A DNA stretch of 64,000 bases, from positions 1,054,001-1,118,000 of the forward strand of contig NZ_JACRSV010000001.1 in assembly GCF_014384905.1 (NCBI RefSeq), read 5' to 3'. The position numbers and the translations under genes are program-made. Positions 41,168 to 48,945 of the stretch are shown here, in pieces. This DNA is from Fumia xinanensis. GTDB lineage: Bacteria; Bacillota; Clostridia; Oscillospirales; Ruminococcaceae. The notes beneath the pieces are model-generated. The model saw only the letters and a list, made by a program, of their open reading frames with translations, did no database searches and had not been told where the DNA came from. The first letter of the stretch is position 1. Every line of letters begins with the position of its first letter.

Positions 41168-41196
41168 ATTATACTTCTTTTGGAATACGATGTCAA
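41168..41196 (-). promoter_or_regulatory. Consensus sigma-A promoter of the aldose epimerase gene
   Basis: On the minus strand TTGACA, exactly 17 bases, TATAAT. This is the only full consensus promoter seen in the window. Confidence 0.9.
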
Positions 41197-41216
41197 TGAA
41201 AGGAGCATAAATCCGT

Positions 41217-41546
41217 TCATATTCCAAGCACCGTCAATACCTGCTCTTTTTGAAAGAACCGCTGGACCCAGCAGTGGATTTCCTCTATAGCCTGCTCGAC
41301 TTCCCCTCCTGTTTTCCTGGCGGATTTGACGATTTGCTCCCATTGTTCCCGAGTGACTTCGGTGATTCCGTAATAGTCGAAGGAAGGCAAAACACTTATA
41401 AAAACTTTATAAAGCCCCAGTGTATTGAAGTCATCATCTGTAAGATACAGCGAGTCATCCCGCCAGAATTCCTCTGAAAACCGTCCCTTTTGGAACTCAA
41501 AATAGCAGGAACCTTGTCGCTCGTTGTTTGTGCAGCAGTATTTCAT
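41217..41546 (-). CDS. Hypothetical protein, 109 residues
   Basis: A small soluble acidic protein preceded by TAGGAGGAATAGTCT, a strong ribosome binding site. It has an N-terminal MKYCCTNN and a helical, Glu/Gln-rich C-terminus (EVEQAIEEIHCWVQ). I do not recognise a family. It lies upstream of the aldose epimerase on the same strand, with that gene's own promoter between them. Confidence 0.65.
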   Translation of the reverse strand: MKYCCTNNERQGSCYFEFQKGRFSEEFWRDDSLYLTDDDFNTLGLYKVFISVLPSFDYYGITEVTREQWEQIVKSARKTGGEVEQAIEEIHCWVQRFFQKEQVLTVLGI

Positions 41547-41696
41547 AGACTATTCCTCCTATCTGCCTCATCTTACCACATCTGCCCCTGCTGGGCAACC
41601 AAAAAACCATAGAAAAATGGTTCTATCTGTTGGGGACAAGGCATAAGATGAATCACAGTTAAAGTTTGTCCGCGAGGCGGAAAGGAAGGAAAAAGC

Positions 41697-42668
41697 ATGG
41701 AAGCGTATCTGCAAGTCATCCCGTATTTTCCCGATAAAATCCGTGCACCTTTGGCGGCAATCCCGTCGCAGATGCGGAATACCGTCCGGGAAATCCGCCT
41801 GCGGCAGGGGAGGCCTTTAAGCCTTGTCCTCATGGGGACAACCGTTTTTCTAACGCCGGGAGGTACGGTGTTGGAAACCCCCGGAAAGGACGCTTTGGTC
41901 CCAGATGAGGCCGACCTGCAAGACTGCTTCCAGCGGGTCTGCGGTTACTCGGTTCACAGCTGTGAAGAGCAAATACGGCAGGGGTTTCTCACACTAAACG
42001 GCGGCCACCGGGTTGGGCTCTCCGGCACAGCGGTGCAGGAGGACGGAAAAATCGTCACCCTGCGGGAAATCAGTTCGATGAATTTTCGCGTCGCCCGAAG
42101 CTTTCCCGGCGTTTCCGGCGATTTTGTCCGGCGGTTTTACGGTGATGCTTTGCCATCCATTTTGCTGTCCGGCGCCCCTATGAGTGGAAAAACCACCTTT
42201 TTGAAGGACGTTATCGGCGCCCTTTCCTCTGGGAAGGCAGGGCGGTACCGAAAAGTCGCCGTCATCGACGAACGGGGCGAGCTGGGAGCCGTGTATAACG
42301 GAACGCCTCAAATCGAGCTGGGCCCCTGTACCGATGTGCTCACCGGCTACCCCAAAGGGGAGGGGATGAACATTGCCTTGCGCACCCTGTCGCCAGAGCT
42401 CATCGTCTGCGACGAAATCGGCGGGGAAGCCGAGTCGGACGCCATCCGTATGAGTTTAAACGCCGGTACGGCTGTGCTTGCCACGGCCCACGCCGGAAAT
42501 CTCACGGCGCTGACACGGCGGCCTCAGATACGCGCCCTCATCGAGGAAGGGGCCTTCGACTATCTGATCCAGCTTGAGGGGCAGGAAGCCCCCTGCCGGA
42601 TCAAAGAAGTCCGGCGGGTGGGCGAAGGCGCTGAATTCTGCCTGTCAGGAGGGAAGATGATATGCTGA
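41697..42668 (+). CDS. spoIIIAA: SpoIIIAA, ATPase of the SpoIIIA-SpoIIQ feeding channel
   Basis: 323-residue secretion-type ATPase made in the mother cell. Walker A is GAPMSGKTTFLKDV near 159-172, Walker B ELIVCDEIGGEAES near 236, with an N-terminal domain containing REIRLRQGRPLSL. It is thought to power assembly or transport through the channel to the forespore. A CATAAGAT at 41643-41650 resembles the -10 of sigma-E promoters, but I see no convincing -35. GAAAGGAAGG precedes the ATG. Confidence 0.95.
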   Translation: MEAYLQVIPYFPDKIRAPLAAIPSQMRNTVREIRLRQGRPLSLVLMGTTVFLTPGGTVLETPGKDALVPDEADLQDCFQRVCGYSVHSCEEQIRQGFLTLNGGHRVGLSGTAVQEDGKIVTLREISSMNFRVARSFPGVSGDFVRRFYGDALPSILLSGAPMSGKTTFLKDVIGALSSGKAGRYRKVAVIDERGELGAVYNGTPQIELGPCTDVLTGYPKGEGMNIALRTLSPELIVCDEIGGEAESDAIRMSLNAGTAVLATAHAGNLTALTRRPQIRALIEEGAFDYLIQLEGQEAPCRIKEVRRVGEGAEFCLSGGKMIC

Positions 42669-43165
42669 AACTACTTGGTATGGTTTTTCTCTTTCTCGGG
42701 TCGGCGGGGACGGGCCTTTTATTGTCGAGAAGGCTTGCCAGACGAACGGAGCTCATCCTGCTCATCCAAAAGCTCCTCTTGACCCTATCAAATGACTTAA
42801 GTTATCAGAAAACTCCCACCGTCCGGCTTCTGAGGGACTTGAGCCGTGATGAGAGCTACGAAAAGCTCAGTTTTCTCGGCGAATTCCAGGATTTGCAGGT
42901 GCAGACGGCCCCCGTCTCCCGGCTTTGGAACGATGCCCTGGAAAAACAGCCGGGACTGCAAAAAGAGGAACTGGAACTGCTGCGGGACACGGGAAAAATC
43001 CTCGGGTCAACCGACAGCGAATCCCAGGTGAACGCCCTCAGCCTTCAGCAAAAAAAGCTGGCCCTCATTTTGGAGGAGGCCATGGCAAAACAGCAGACCC
43101 AGGGAAAACTCTTTCGGTCTATGGGTGTACTCTGTGGCTTTTTGCTGATAATCCTCACCTTTTGA
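42662..43165 (+). CDS. spoIIIAB: SpoIIIAB, stage III sporulation protein
   Basis: 167 residues: an N-terminal membrane helix, a helical cytoplasmic middle with SRRLARRTELILLIQKLLLTL, and a C-terminal membrane helix (MGVLCGFLLIILTF). The fold resembles GspF-type secretion platform proteins. It overlaps the end of spoIIIAA by seven bases. Confidence 0.93.
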   Translation: MLKLLGMVFLFLGSAGTGLLLSRRLARRTELILLIQKLLLTLSNDLSYQKTPTVRLLRDLSRDESYEKLSFLGEFQDLQVQTAPVSRLWNDALEKQPGLQKEELELLRDTGKILGSTDSESQVNALSLQQKKLALILEEAMAKQQTQGKLFRSMGVLCGFLLIILTF

Positions 43166-43302
43166 AGCATTGCTAAAATGCGTTTCCTATCATTTTTATC
43201 AATTCCATTTGCAAGGGTCAATGCTTACATTGCCCGGCCCGTCGGCACAATAAAAATATTCGCATCGCTTAGCCGGCAGCGCGGAAAGGACGGAATAACA
43301 TT

Positions 43303-43500
43303 ATGGACGTGGATTTGATTTTCAAGATCGCCGCCATCGGCATCATAGTGGCGGTGCTCAATCAGGTGCTGATCCGTTCCGGCAGGGAAGAACAGGCTAT
43401 GATGACCACCTTGGCGGGGCTCATTGTGGTGCTGATGATGATTGTAACCCAGATCAGCAGCCTTTTCGACACCATCAAGCAGCTTTTCGGCTTGTGGTGA
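43303..43500 (+). CDS. spoIIIAC: SpoIIIAC, small stage III sporulation membrane protein
   Basis: 65 residues with two helices separated by RSGREEQAMMTTLAG, the family hallmark. The 137-base gap before it (43166-43302) holds only a weak ATGC/GCAT hairpin and the GCGGAAAGGACGG ribosome binding site; I saw nothing else in it. Confidence 0.94.
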   Translation: MDVDLIFKIAAIGIIVAVLNQVLIRSGREEQAMMTTLAGLIVVLMMIVTQISSLFDTIKQLFGLW

Positions 43501-43502
43501 TT

Positions 43503-43526
43503 GGCTTGAAAGCAAGCTTTCAAGCC
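43503..43526 (+). other. Hairpin right after spoIIIAC
   Basis: GGCTTGAAAG and CTTTCAAGCC form a perfect 10-bp stem with a 4-base loop three bases after the spoIIIAC stop. No T-run follows; the three-way-junction element starts six bases later. Confidence 0.75.
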
Positions 43527-43531
43527 TGATT

Positions 43532-43591
43532 TTGGGCCTTTGCCGCCAAAATGATGCGGCAATTTTGCGGCGGAGCCTCGAAAACGGCCAA
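43532..43591 (+). repeat. Three-way-junction hairpin element, copy 1 (spoIIIAC-spoIIIAD gap)
   Basis: An outer helix (TTGG-G-CC with GGCCAA, one bulge) encloses a perfect 7-bp hairpin TTGCCGC/GCGGCAA and a second, imperfect TTTT...AAAA hairpin. An alternative fold pairs GCCGC-C-AAAAT with ATTTTGCGGC. Layout and core sequence match copy 2 at 45214. Confidence 0.7.
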
Positions 43592-43615
43592 TTCCCAGAA
43601 AGGAATGAACCTGCT

Positions 43616-44005
43616 ATGAACCTGATTGCGGTCATCGGCGTCGGCGTAGTGGCGGCGGCGTTTTCCCTGCTTTTCAAGCAGTACAAGCCCGAATATTCCA
43701 TGATGATCTCCTGCATCGGGGTGGTGCTCATCTTTTCGGTAATCCTCATCGAGATGATTCCCGCTTTTTCTACCATGAGAAACCTGATGGCCCAGGTGTC
43801 CTTCTCGTCGGAGTACATCAAAATCATCATGAAATGTTTGGGGATATGCTACCTTACCGAAATCGGAAGCCAGCTCTGCAAAGAATCGGGCCAGCTTGCC
43901 ATCAGCTCCAAAATCGAGCTGGCGGGAAAGGTAATGGTGCTCGTGCTGTCCCTTCCCATGTTCGAGGAGCTATTAAAAACCGCGCTCAACCTTATCAACA
44001 TCTAG
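43616..44005 (+). CDS. spoIIIAD: SpoIIIAD, stage III sporulation membrane protein
   Basis: 129 residues and about four helices, with the family segment FKQYKPEYSMMISCIGVV near residue 19. The ATG at 43616 follows AGAAAGGA by 11 bases. An in-frame start 84 bases upstream would lie inside the hairpin element and lacks a ribosome binding site. Confidence 0.93.
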   Translation: MNLIAVIGVGVVAAAFSLLFKQYKPEYSMMISCIGVVLIFSVILIEMIPAFSTMRNLMAQVSFSSEYIKIIMKCLGICYLTEIGSQLCKESGQLAISSKIELAGKVMVLVLSLPMFEELLKTALNLINI

Positions 44006-44030
44006 CGGACGCGACAGAAGGATTGACAAA

Positions 44031-45191
44031 ATGAAAAAAGGAATTTTATTTTTTTGTATGGCCTGCTGGGCGGTGGGGTTTCTCTGGGTTTTCCCCACCG
44101 AGCGTGCGGGGGCGGAAGAGCTTCCCTCCTATGGGCAGGAGTCCCAAAGCGAGGACGAAATCATCGAGGAACAGTTAAACGAAAGCGGGTTGAACGGTCT
44201 TTTGAGCCTGATTCCTGAAGAGGGACAGGAATTCTTTTACGGCGGCTTCGACCAGCACAGCGTCGAAAAGCTCACCCCCCAGAATTTTTTCTCCTACATC
44301 TGGCAGAAAATAAAGGACAAGGCATCAGAGCCCTTAAAGCTTCTCTTAAGCATCGCAGGAATCCTGATTTTGGCAGCGCTCATCGCCGCTTTCACCGACG
44401 GCATGGACGGGACGAAGCACACTTTTTCGGTGGTGATCTCCCTCTCCATCTGTGCCGTCATGGTCACTTCCGTAACAAGCTGCATTCTCCGCACATCCAA
44501 GGTGGTCAAGGACCTTTCCTACTTCGTTTTGAGCTTTATACCCGTCTTTTCCGGCGTGACGGCGGCCGCGGGGAAGCCCGCCTCCTCGGTGGCGTACCAC
44601 GCCACCATCTTCGCCTCGGCACAGTTTTTTTCCCAGCTGATGGCGAACCTCATCGTCCCTCTTCTGGGCCTTTTCCTCGCCATCAGTATCGCCGGGGCCG
44701 CCACCAACGTCATCAAGGTGGACAGCCTTGCAAAGAGCCTGAAAACTGCCGCCACTTGGATTCTCACTTTTTGCATGACAGTTTTCGTGGGACTTTTGAC
44801 CGTCAAAGGGCTGGTCTCCGGAGCGGCCGACACCGTGACGGTGCGGGCGACGAAATTTATGATCAGCTCTTTCGTTCCGGTGGTGGGCGGGGCTTTAAGC
44901 GACGCCTACAACTCGGTATTCGGCTGCCTTGGGGTGGTGAAAAGTACCGTGGGGGTGTTCGGCATCATTGCCATCGTGGTCACCTTCCTGCCGGTGGTGC
45001 TGGAGCTCATTATGATGATGGCAGCCCTTTGGGGCTCGGCGGCCATTGGGGACATCTTCGGGCGGGAAAAGGAGGTTTCTATTTTAAAGGCCGCATCCTC
45101 GGCCCTGACCGTCATGTTGGGGGTCATCCTCTGCTACGGCATGATGATTATCGTCTCGATTACCATCATGCTGATGCTCGGCACGGGATGA
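44031..45191 (+). CDS. spoIIIAE: SpoIIIAE, large stage III sporulation membrane protein
   Basis: 386 residues: a signal-type N-terminus, a glutamate-rich region (about 28-60), then about seven membrane helices with SGVTAAAGKPASSVAYH and GGALSDAYNSVFGCLG, characteristic of the family. It forms part of the SpoIIIA-SpoIIQ complex in the mother-cell membrane. Its stop codon lies inside a 12-bp hairpin. Confidence 0.94.
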   Translation: MKKGILFFCMACWAVGFLWVFPTERAGAEELPSYGQESQSEDEIIEEQLNESGLNGLLSLIPEEGQEFFYGGFDQHSVEKLTPQNFFSYIWQKIKDKASEPLKLLLSIAGILILAALIAAFTDGMDGTKHTFSVVISLSICAVMVTSVTSCILRTSKVVKDLSYFVLSFIPVFSGVTAAAGKPASSVAYHATIFASAQFFSQLMANLIVPLLGLFLAISIAGAATNVIKVDSLAKSLKTAATWILTFCMTVFVGLLTVKGLVSGAADTVTVRATKFMISSFVPVVGGALSDAYNSVFGCLGVVKSTVGVFGIIAIVVTFLPVVLELIMMMAALWGSAAIGDIFGREKEVSILKAASSALTVMLGVILCYGMMIIVSITIMLMLGTG

Positions 45192-45211
45192 AAATTAAAA
45201 ATTTTCATCCC
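45185..45211 (+). other. Hairpin enclosing the spoIIIAE stop codon
   Basis: GGGATGAAAATT pairs perfectly with AATTTTCATCCC around a 3-base AAA loop. The TGA of spoIIIAE sits in the left arm, so terminating ribosomes would melt it. Confidence 0.75.
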
Positions 45212-45213
45212 CG

Positions 45214-45280
45214 AAATTTGGCCCTTTGCCGCGTATCGTTGCGGCAATTTTGCGGAAAGCCGCAAAATCGGGCCAAATTT
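45214..45280 (+). repeat. Three-way-junction hairpin element, copy 2 (spoIIIAE-spoIIIAF gap)
   Basis: A perfect 11-bp outer helix (AAATTTGGCCC/GGGCCAAATTT) encloses two perfect hairpins: TTGCCGC/GCGGCAA with an 8-base loop, and TTTTGCGG/CCGCAAAA with loop AAAG. All 67 bases are accounted for by one compact fold. It is not a terminator and lies 50 bases before the spoIIIAF ribosome binding site, where a further short GATAAA/TTTATC palindrome occurs. Confidence 0.85.
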
Positions 45281-45331
45281 TACAGCAGAGAGCACAGATA
45301 AAAAATTTTATCCCGAAAGGAGTGACGACGA

Positions 45332-45817
45332 ATGAACACCCTGCGCACCATCGGTTACGCCATCTGCGTGACATTGGTAGTTACCTCCATTTTTTTAATG
45401 CTGCTGCCGTCAGGAAAGATGGCGAAAATCGTCAAATTCGCCGTCCACCTGTTCCTGCTCATTGCCATTCTCACCCCGTTTATCGGGCAGCCCATAGATT
45501 TCTCATCGAGCGCGGAGGCCTTTACCTGGGAACAGAACGAAACGGCGAAAAGCTTAAACGAGCTGGCGGACGAGCAGCTTCTCCGCAGTTTCGACAAGAG
45601 TCTGCGGCTTCAGGCGGAGGCGGTTTTTAAAAAATATGAAATCGTCCCAGAAAAAATTGAATTTAGTATGAATGTCCAGTCGGACAGGAGCATAGATATT
45701 AGTAAATTAGAAATTCTCCTGAAAGGATCGGATAAAGATCGGTGCGGCAATGCAGTACGCGAACTCAATGAAATGTTCGGCGTCACCGCGCTTTTGGCGT
45801 TCACCGACGGGACTTGA
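45332..45817 (+). CDS. spoIIIAF: SpoIIIAF, stage III sporulation protein
   Basis: 161 residues: two N-terminal membrane helices (about 9-50), then a soluble domain with the ring-building-like segment VQSDRSIDISKLEILLKG. CGAAAGGAGTGACGACGA precedes the ATG. Confidence 0.9.
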   Translation: MNTLRTIGYAICVTLVVTSIFLMLLPSGKMAKIVKFAVHLFLLIAILTPFIGQPIDFSSSAEAFTWEQNETAKSLNELADEQLLRSFDKSLRLQAEAVFKKYEIVPEKIEFSMNVQSDRSIDISKLEILLKGSDKDRCGNAVRELNEMFGVTALLAFTDGT

Positions 45818-45902
45818 TGATTCCGTTTGAAAAGGGCGGCGGGCAAACGATTCTGCCCACCGATATTTTCAAACGGAACAAGGAAAAGGGAAGGGCAAAT
45901 TT

Positions 45903-46472
45903 ATGATGGAAAAACTGAGGGACTCCGCTTTTGTAAAAATGCTCAAAAGCGGGGACAAAAAGGTCAAAATCATCATGCTTCTGGGGATTTTGGGCATCCT
46001 GCTCATCTTTTTATCGCAGGTGTTTTCGTCCCCGAAACCGAAGGAGAATCAGACCGTAGAGTCCGGTGAAACGGTCACGACGGCAGCGTATCGGAAGATG
46101 CTGGAAGAGGATCTCGCCGCTTTTATCTCTCAAATCGAAGGGGCGGGGGAGACGAAGGTCATGGTTACCTTGAAGGGGACGGGGGAAACCGTCTACTTAA
46201 AGGAGCAAAAGACTGACGTCAACCAGCAGGGCGATACCGGAATGGAAAATTTTTCCGAACACCGGAGCGTTTCCGAGAGCTACGTCGTCACCGATGGGAA
46301 AAACGGCAGGAACACCGTCGTCAAATCCCAGCTGGAGCCGGAGATAAAGGGGGTTGTGGTGGTTTGCGCAGGCGGGGACAGCCCCGTCGTTCAATCGAGG
46401 ATTCTGGACGCGGTCACAACAGCGCTGGATCTAAGCTCTGTCAGGGTATATATCTCAAAGCTCGCAAAATAA
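45903..46472 (+). CDS. spoIIIAG: SpoIIIAG, ring-forming stage III sporulation protein
   Basis: 189 residues with one N-terminal membrane helix (about 25-41) and an extracytoplasmic ring-building domain containing EGAGETKVMVTLKGTGE and IKGVVVVCAGGDSP, as in SpoIIIAG, which forms a large ring in the intermembrane space. Two adjacent ATGs are possible starts. Confidence 0.93.
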   Translation: MMEKLRDSAFVKMLKSGDKKVKIIMLLGILGILLIFLSQVFSSPKPKENQTVESGETVTTAAYRKMLEEDLAAFISQIEGAGETKVMVTLKGTGETVYLKEQKTDVNQQGDTGMENFSEHRSVSESYVVTDGKNGRNTVVKSQLEPEIKGVVVVCAGGDSPVVQSRILDAVTTALDLSSVRVYISKLAK

Positions 46473-46505
46473 ACGGGCTTATTAAACAAATCGAGGAGGA
46501 GCCTT

Positions 46506-47048
46506 ATGAAACTCAACATGATCTTGGGAAAAAAACAAATTATCTTAGCGTCCCTGGTGCTGGTATTGGGGGTGGCGATCTATCTGAATTATACCTTCTC
46601 CGAAAGCGGGAACGGTTATGATATTACAGCTTCCGCGAACAGTGAAACCACCACCGACGACCGGACTTATGGCGAGGCCCAGCTCACCAGCGCCGCGCCG
46701 GACGAATATTTTACCGCCGCCCGTGTAGAGCGGAAGAAGGCCCGCGACGAGTCGGTGGAGACGCTGGCCACCACCCTGAAAGACGGGAACCTCTCCGATG
46801 AGGAGAAGGAAGTGGCCACCAACAAGGCACTGGAGGTCTCCAAGCAGATCGAGAGCGAGAATAAAATCGAAACCTTGGTAAAAGCCAAAGGCTTCCAGGA
46901 ATGCCTGGCGTTCGTCGATGACGAAAACGTCAAAGTCGTCGTCCAGACCGAGGGGCTAAACGCCGAGCAGGCCGCTCAAATCAAGAATATCATCGTGGAA
47001 GAGACTAACATGCCGGCGGAGAACATCGTCGTAGATGAAGTAAAATAA
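46506..47048 (+). CDS. spoIIIAH: SpoIIIAH, SpoIIQ-binding stage III sporulation protein
   Basis: 180 residues: one N-terminal helix (about 10-26), an acidic linker, a coiled helix rich in Glu/Lys, and the YscJ/FliF-like C-terminal domain VVVQTEGLNAEQAAQIKNI that contacts SpoIIQ from the forespore side. Last gene of the operon, closed by a strong terminator. Confidence 0.94.
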   Translation: MKLNMILGKKQIILASLVLVLGVAIYLNYTFSESGNGYDITASANSETTTDDRTYGEAQLTSAAPDEYFTAARVERKKARDESVETLATTLKDGNLSDEEKEVATNKALEVSKQIESENKIETLVKAKGFQECLAFVDDENVKVVVQTEGLNAEQAAQIKNIIVEETNMPAENIVVDEVK

Positions 47049-47058
47049 ATAAAACCAT

Positions 47059-47093
47059 AAAAAGCGAAAGCAATCAGTTGCTTTCGCTTTTTT
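47059..47093 (+). terminator. Terminator of the spoIIIA operon
   Basis: AAAAAGCGAAAGCAA pairs with TTGCTTTCGCTTTTT around a 4-base loop, with A/T runs on both sides, so it may also stop the convergent minus-strand gene. Confidence 0.92.
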
Positions 47094-47108
47094 ATGCCTT
47101 TGGGCGGT

Positions 47109-48059
47109 TCAGATACCAGTCTCTAATGCGCATTCATCCACCCGCCGAACCAATCCATTGGTGTAAGCTTCAAAATACTTTGGCCAAAATCCCGCGGCGG
47201 TCGGGTTGAAGGTTTCAAAGTCCACGCCCAACCGGGCATGACCCTCGGATTTCAGGACGGAAATCATGTGGTCGAGCAATGCCTGGATGACGCCCTTTCC
47301 CCTGTACTCGGGCAGGCAGTACGCGCCGCAGATATTTTTCATGCCTTCCATTTCCGTGATAAAATTCTCACCCCTGTCCGCGACCTCGAAGAACGCGATA
47401 CAAATTTCCCCAATAAACGCCCCGAAAAGCCTTGTGTCCCGGGTTTCCGCACGGACCAGCCAACTTTGAAACGCCTCTTCTGAGGAAACCATAAAGCAGG
47501 GACTCTGCCCCAGATGACAGGCGAGGCCCCGGCGCAAAGGGCGGACGAGGGGAATTTCCCTGCGGCTCAATTCTTTGCAGACAATCCCGGACATGGACGG
47601 CGCACCGGCGTTTTCCATGGGACGTACAGCGTCCATCAGTCTCAGCCCAAATCCATAGGAGAAAAAGGCGGCGACAGCCTGCGTATCATGAGCATACAAC
47701 CCAATACTGTGGGAAGCGGCACCGCTGCGCACCCATTTTTCAGCGGCGGTCTGATACATCCGCTTGTAAATTAGCGTACGATTTTTTGCTGCCGCACCGT
47801 GGGCGTGAATTGGTGAATAGGCGCCTTTTGCGCCGGTGTTAAACACGTTGTCCCATGGTTCGTAGCAGCAGAGGTAGCCGAGCATCCGGTCGCCTTCAAA
47901 TGCCGCGACTCCCAGCCCGTTCTCTGCAAACTCCGTTAAGTCGGGAATGCTGATGACGGACGGCAGGGAGGAAACCTTATTCTGTTCCTCCCGGTAATTC
48001 ATAAAGGCCAGTTCTGTCGCCTGCCCTATATGCTGTTTTTGAAAATCGATAATGTTCAT
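47109..48059 (-). CDS. Tandem GNAT-domain acetyltransferase
   Basis: 316 residues. The C-terminal GNAT domain has the acetyl-CoA loop LPEYRGKGVIQALLDHM; the N-terminal half resembles a second, degenerate GNAT domain (FEGDRMLGYLCCYEPW, then SIGLYAHDTQAVAAFFSYGFG). ATG 48059 follows CGGAGGAATTG and is preferred to an in-frame ATG 26 codons upstream. The substrate is unknown. Confidence 0.85.
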   Translation of the reverse strand: MNIIDFQKQHIGQATELAFMNYREEQNKVSSLPSVISIPDLTEFAENGLGVAAFEGDRMLGYLCCYEPWDNVFNTGAKGAYSPIHAHGAAAKNRTLIYKRMYQTAAEKWVRSGAASHSIGLYAHDTQAVAAFFSYGFGLRLMDAVRPMENAGAPSMSGIVCKELSRREIPLVRPLRRGLACHLGQSPCFMVSSEEAFQSWLVRAETRDTRLFGAFIGEICIAFFEVADRGENFITEMEGMKNICGAYCLPEYRGKGVIQALLDHMISVLKSEGHARLGVDFETFNPTAAGFWPKYFEAYTNGLVRRVDECALETGI

Positions 48060-48374
48060 CAATTCCTCCGTTGTATTACTGGAGAAGTAGTTTTTGAAAA
48101 TTCTCCATATGGTGCTACTGTTCAGGTGCATCGGCATTTCTTTCCTGCGGATTCCCTGTTTGTCGTCAAAATATCTTTGCGAAACACAGCATATGCACTG
48201 TAATCAGCTCTTTATTTCTTTTTATCAAATGTATTTGAAAAAATCATATCACATCTTTTCGTAAATGGAAAGCGCTTTTTCTGCGGAGCTTGATGAAAAG
48301 GCTGTATAAAACTCCAAAGTTTTTGTATATTCTTAAAAAAGGTAGGTAAAAATGGTTGTTTCTTTGAGAAAATG
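48060..48374. other. 315-base gene-free AT-rich spacer
   Basis: Between the minus-strand GNAT gene and the tandem hairpin repeats. No convincing promoter for the GNAT gene, no RNA gene and no supported reading frame were found. TTGTTT at 48356-48361 could be the -35 for the first TATAAT of the repeat array. Confidence 0.5.
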
Positions 48375-48541
48375 TGGTATAATATCCTCACAGGCAAACA
48401 GCTTTTGGCTGTTTGCATAGCGCTTTCGCTGCTTTTGTCCCGCTAGCGCGGGAAGAGTGATAACATTTTATCATAAATTTACAAACCACAAATAGTTTGC
48501 AGCCGCTGCGCGGCTTTCGTGGACCTCGTCCACTGAATTTA
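48375..48541 (+). repeat. Tandem hairpin repeat, unit 1 (extended -10 plus six hairpins)
   Basis: Starts with TGGTATAAT, then in order: GCAAACAGC/GCTGTTTGC (9 bp), AGCG/CGCT (4 bp), TCCCGC/GCGGGA (6 bp), a linear block with ATAACATTTTATCATAAATTT, CAAAC/GTTTG (5 bp), AGCCGC/GCGGCT (6 bp) and GTGGAC/GTCCAC (6 bp). Each hairpin matches one at the same place in unit 2, mostly with different bases. Confidence 0.9.
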
Positions 48542-48709
48542 TGGTATAATTACCTCACAAGCAAATAGCTTTGCTGTTTGTAAAGCGCCTAAAAGGCGCT
48601 TTTATCCCGCTGGCACGGGATAAGTGAGAACATTGTATCATAAATTTGCAAAAGGCAGAGCCTTTTGCGCGGGCTATGCCCGTTATCGTGGACTTCGTCC
48701 ACTAATTTA
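48542..48709 (+). repeat. Tandem hairpin repeat, unit 2
   Basis: Same order, 168 bases after unit 1: TGGTATAAT; CAAATAGC/GCTGTTTG (8 bp with one G.T where unit 1 has C-G); AAAGCGCCT/AGGCGCTTT (9 bp); TTATCCCG/CGGGATAA (8 bp); the linear block with GAACATTGTATCATAAATTT; GCAAAAGGC/GCCTTTTGC (9 bp); CGGGC/GCCCG (5 bp); GTGGAC/GTCCAC (6 bp, loop changed from CTC to TTC). The linear block and the last stem are conserved in sequence; the others are conserved only as stems. Confidence 0.9.
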
Positions 48710-48850
48710 TGGTATAATATCTACAAACAGCACGTGAAGCGTGCTGCGTGTTAAAACGCAAGGTTTTGTATTTGATTATCGCTGACATTCAAACGGCCTT
48801 GACCGTTTTATGCCGCTGAAAGCGGCGTGCGAGCTTTAAAGAGCTTGCCG
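48710..48850 (+). repeat. Tandem hairpin repeat, divergent unit 3
   Basis: Begins with the same TGGTATAAT and continues as a run of hairpins with new sequences: CAGCACG/CGTGCTG, TGCGT/ACGCA, AAACGG/CCGTTT, GCCGC/GCGGC and GCGAGCTTT/AGAGCTTGC (two G.T pairs). The linear block and the GTGGAC stem of units 1 and 2 are absent. It ends about 95 bases before the asp23-family gene, for which its -10 box could serve as promoter. Confidence 0.8.
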
Positions 48851-48945
48851 ATGTGTATATTATGAGACAGTAAATTTGATTTTAAAGAAACCGGGTCCAC
48901 TACCGGCGTCGCGTTTGTGCGGCGGGCTAAACTGGAGGGCAGATT

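Noticed and set aside
48212..48418. A 68-codon minus-strand frame beside the hairpin repeats
   Set aside because: Its start lies inside the repeat hairpins, it has no ribosome binding site, and its Phe/Lys/Pro-rich composition reflects AT-rich spacer DNA.
48375..48850. The repeat array as a CRISPR
   Set aside because: Units are about 168 bases with internal hairpins and no constant 25-40 base repeat or unique spacers; no cas gene is present.
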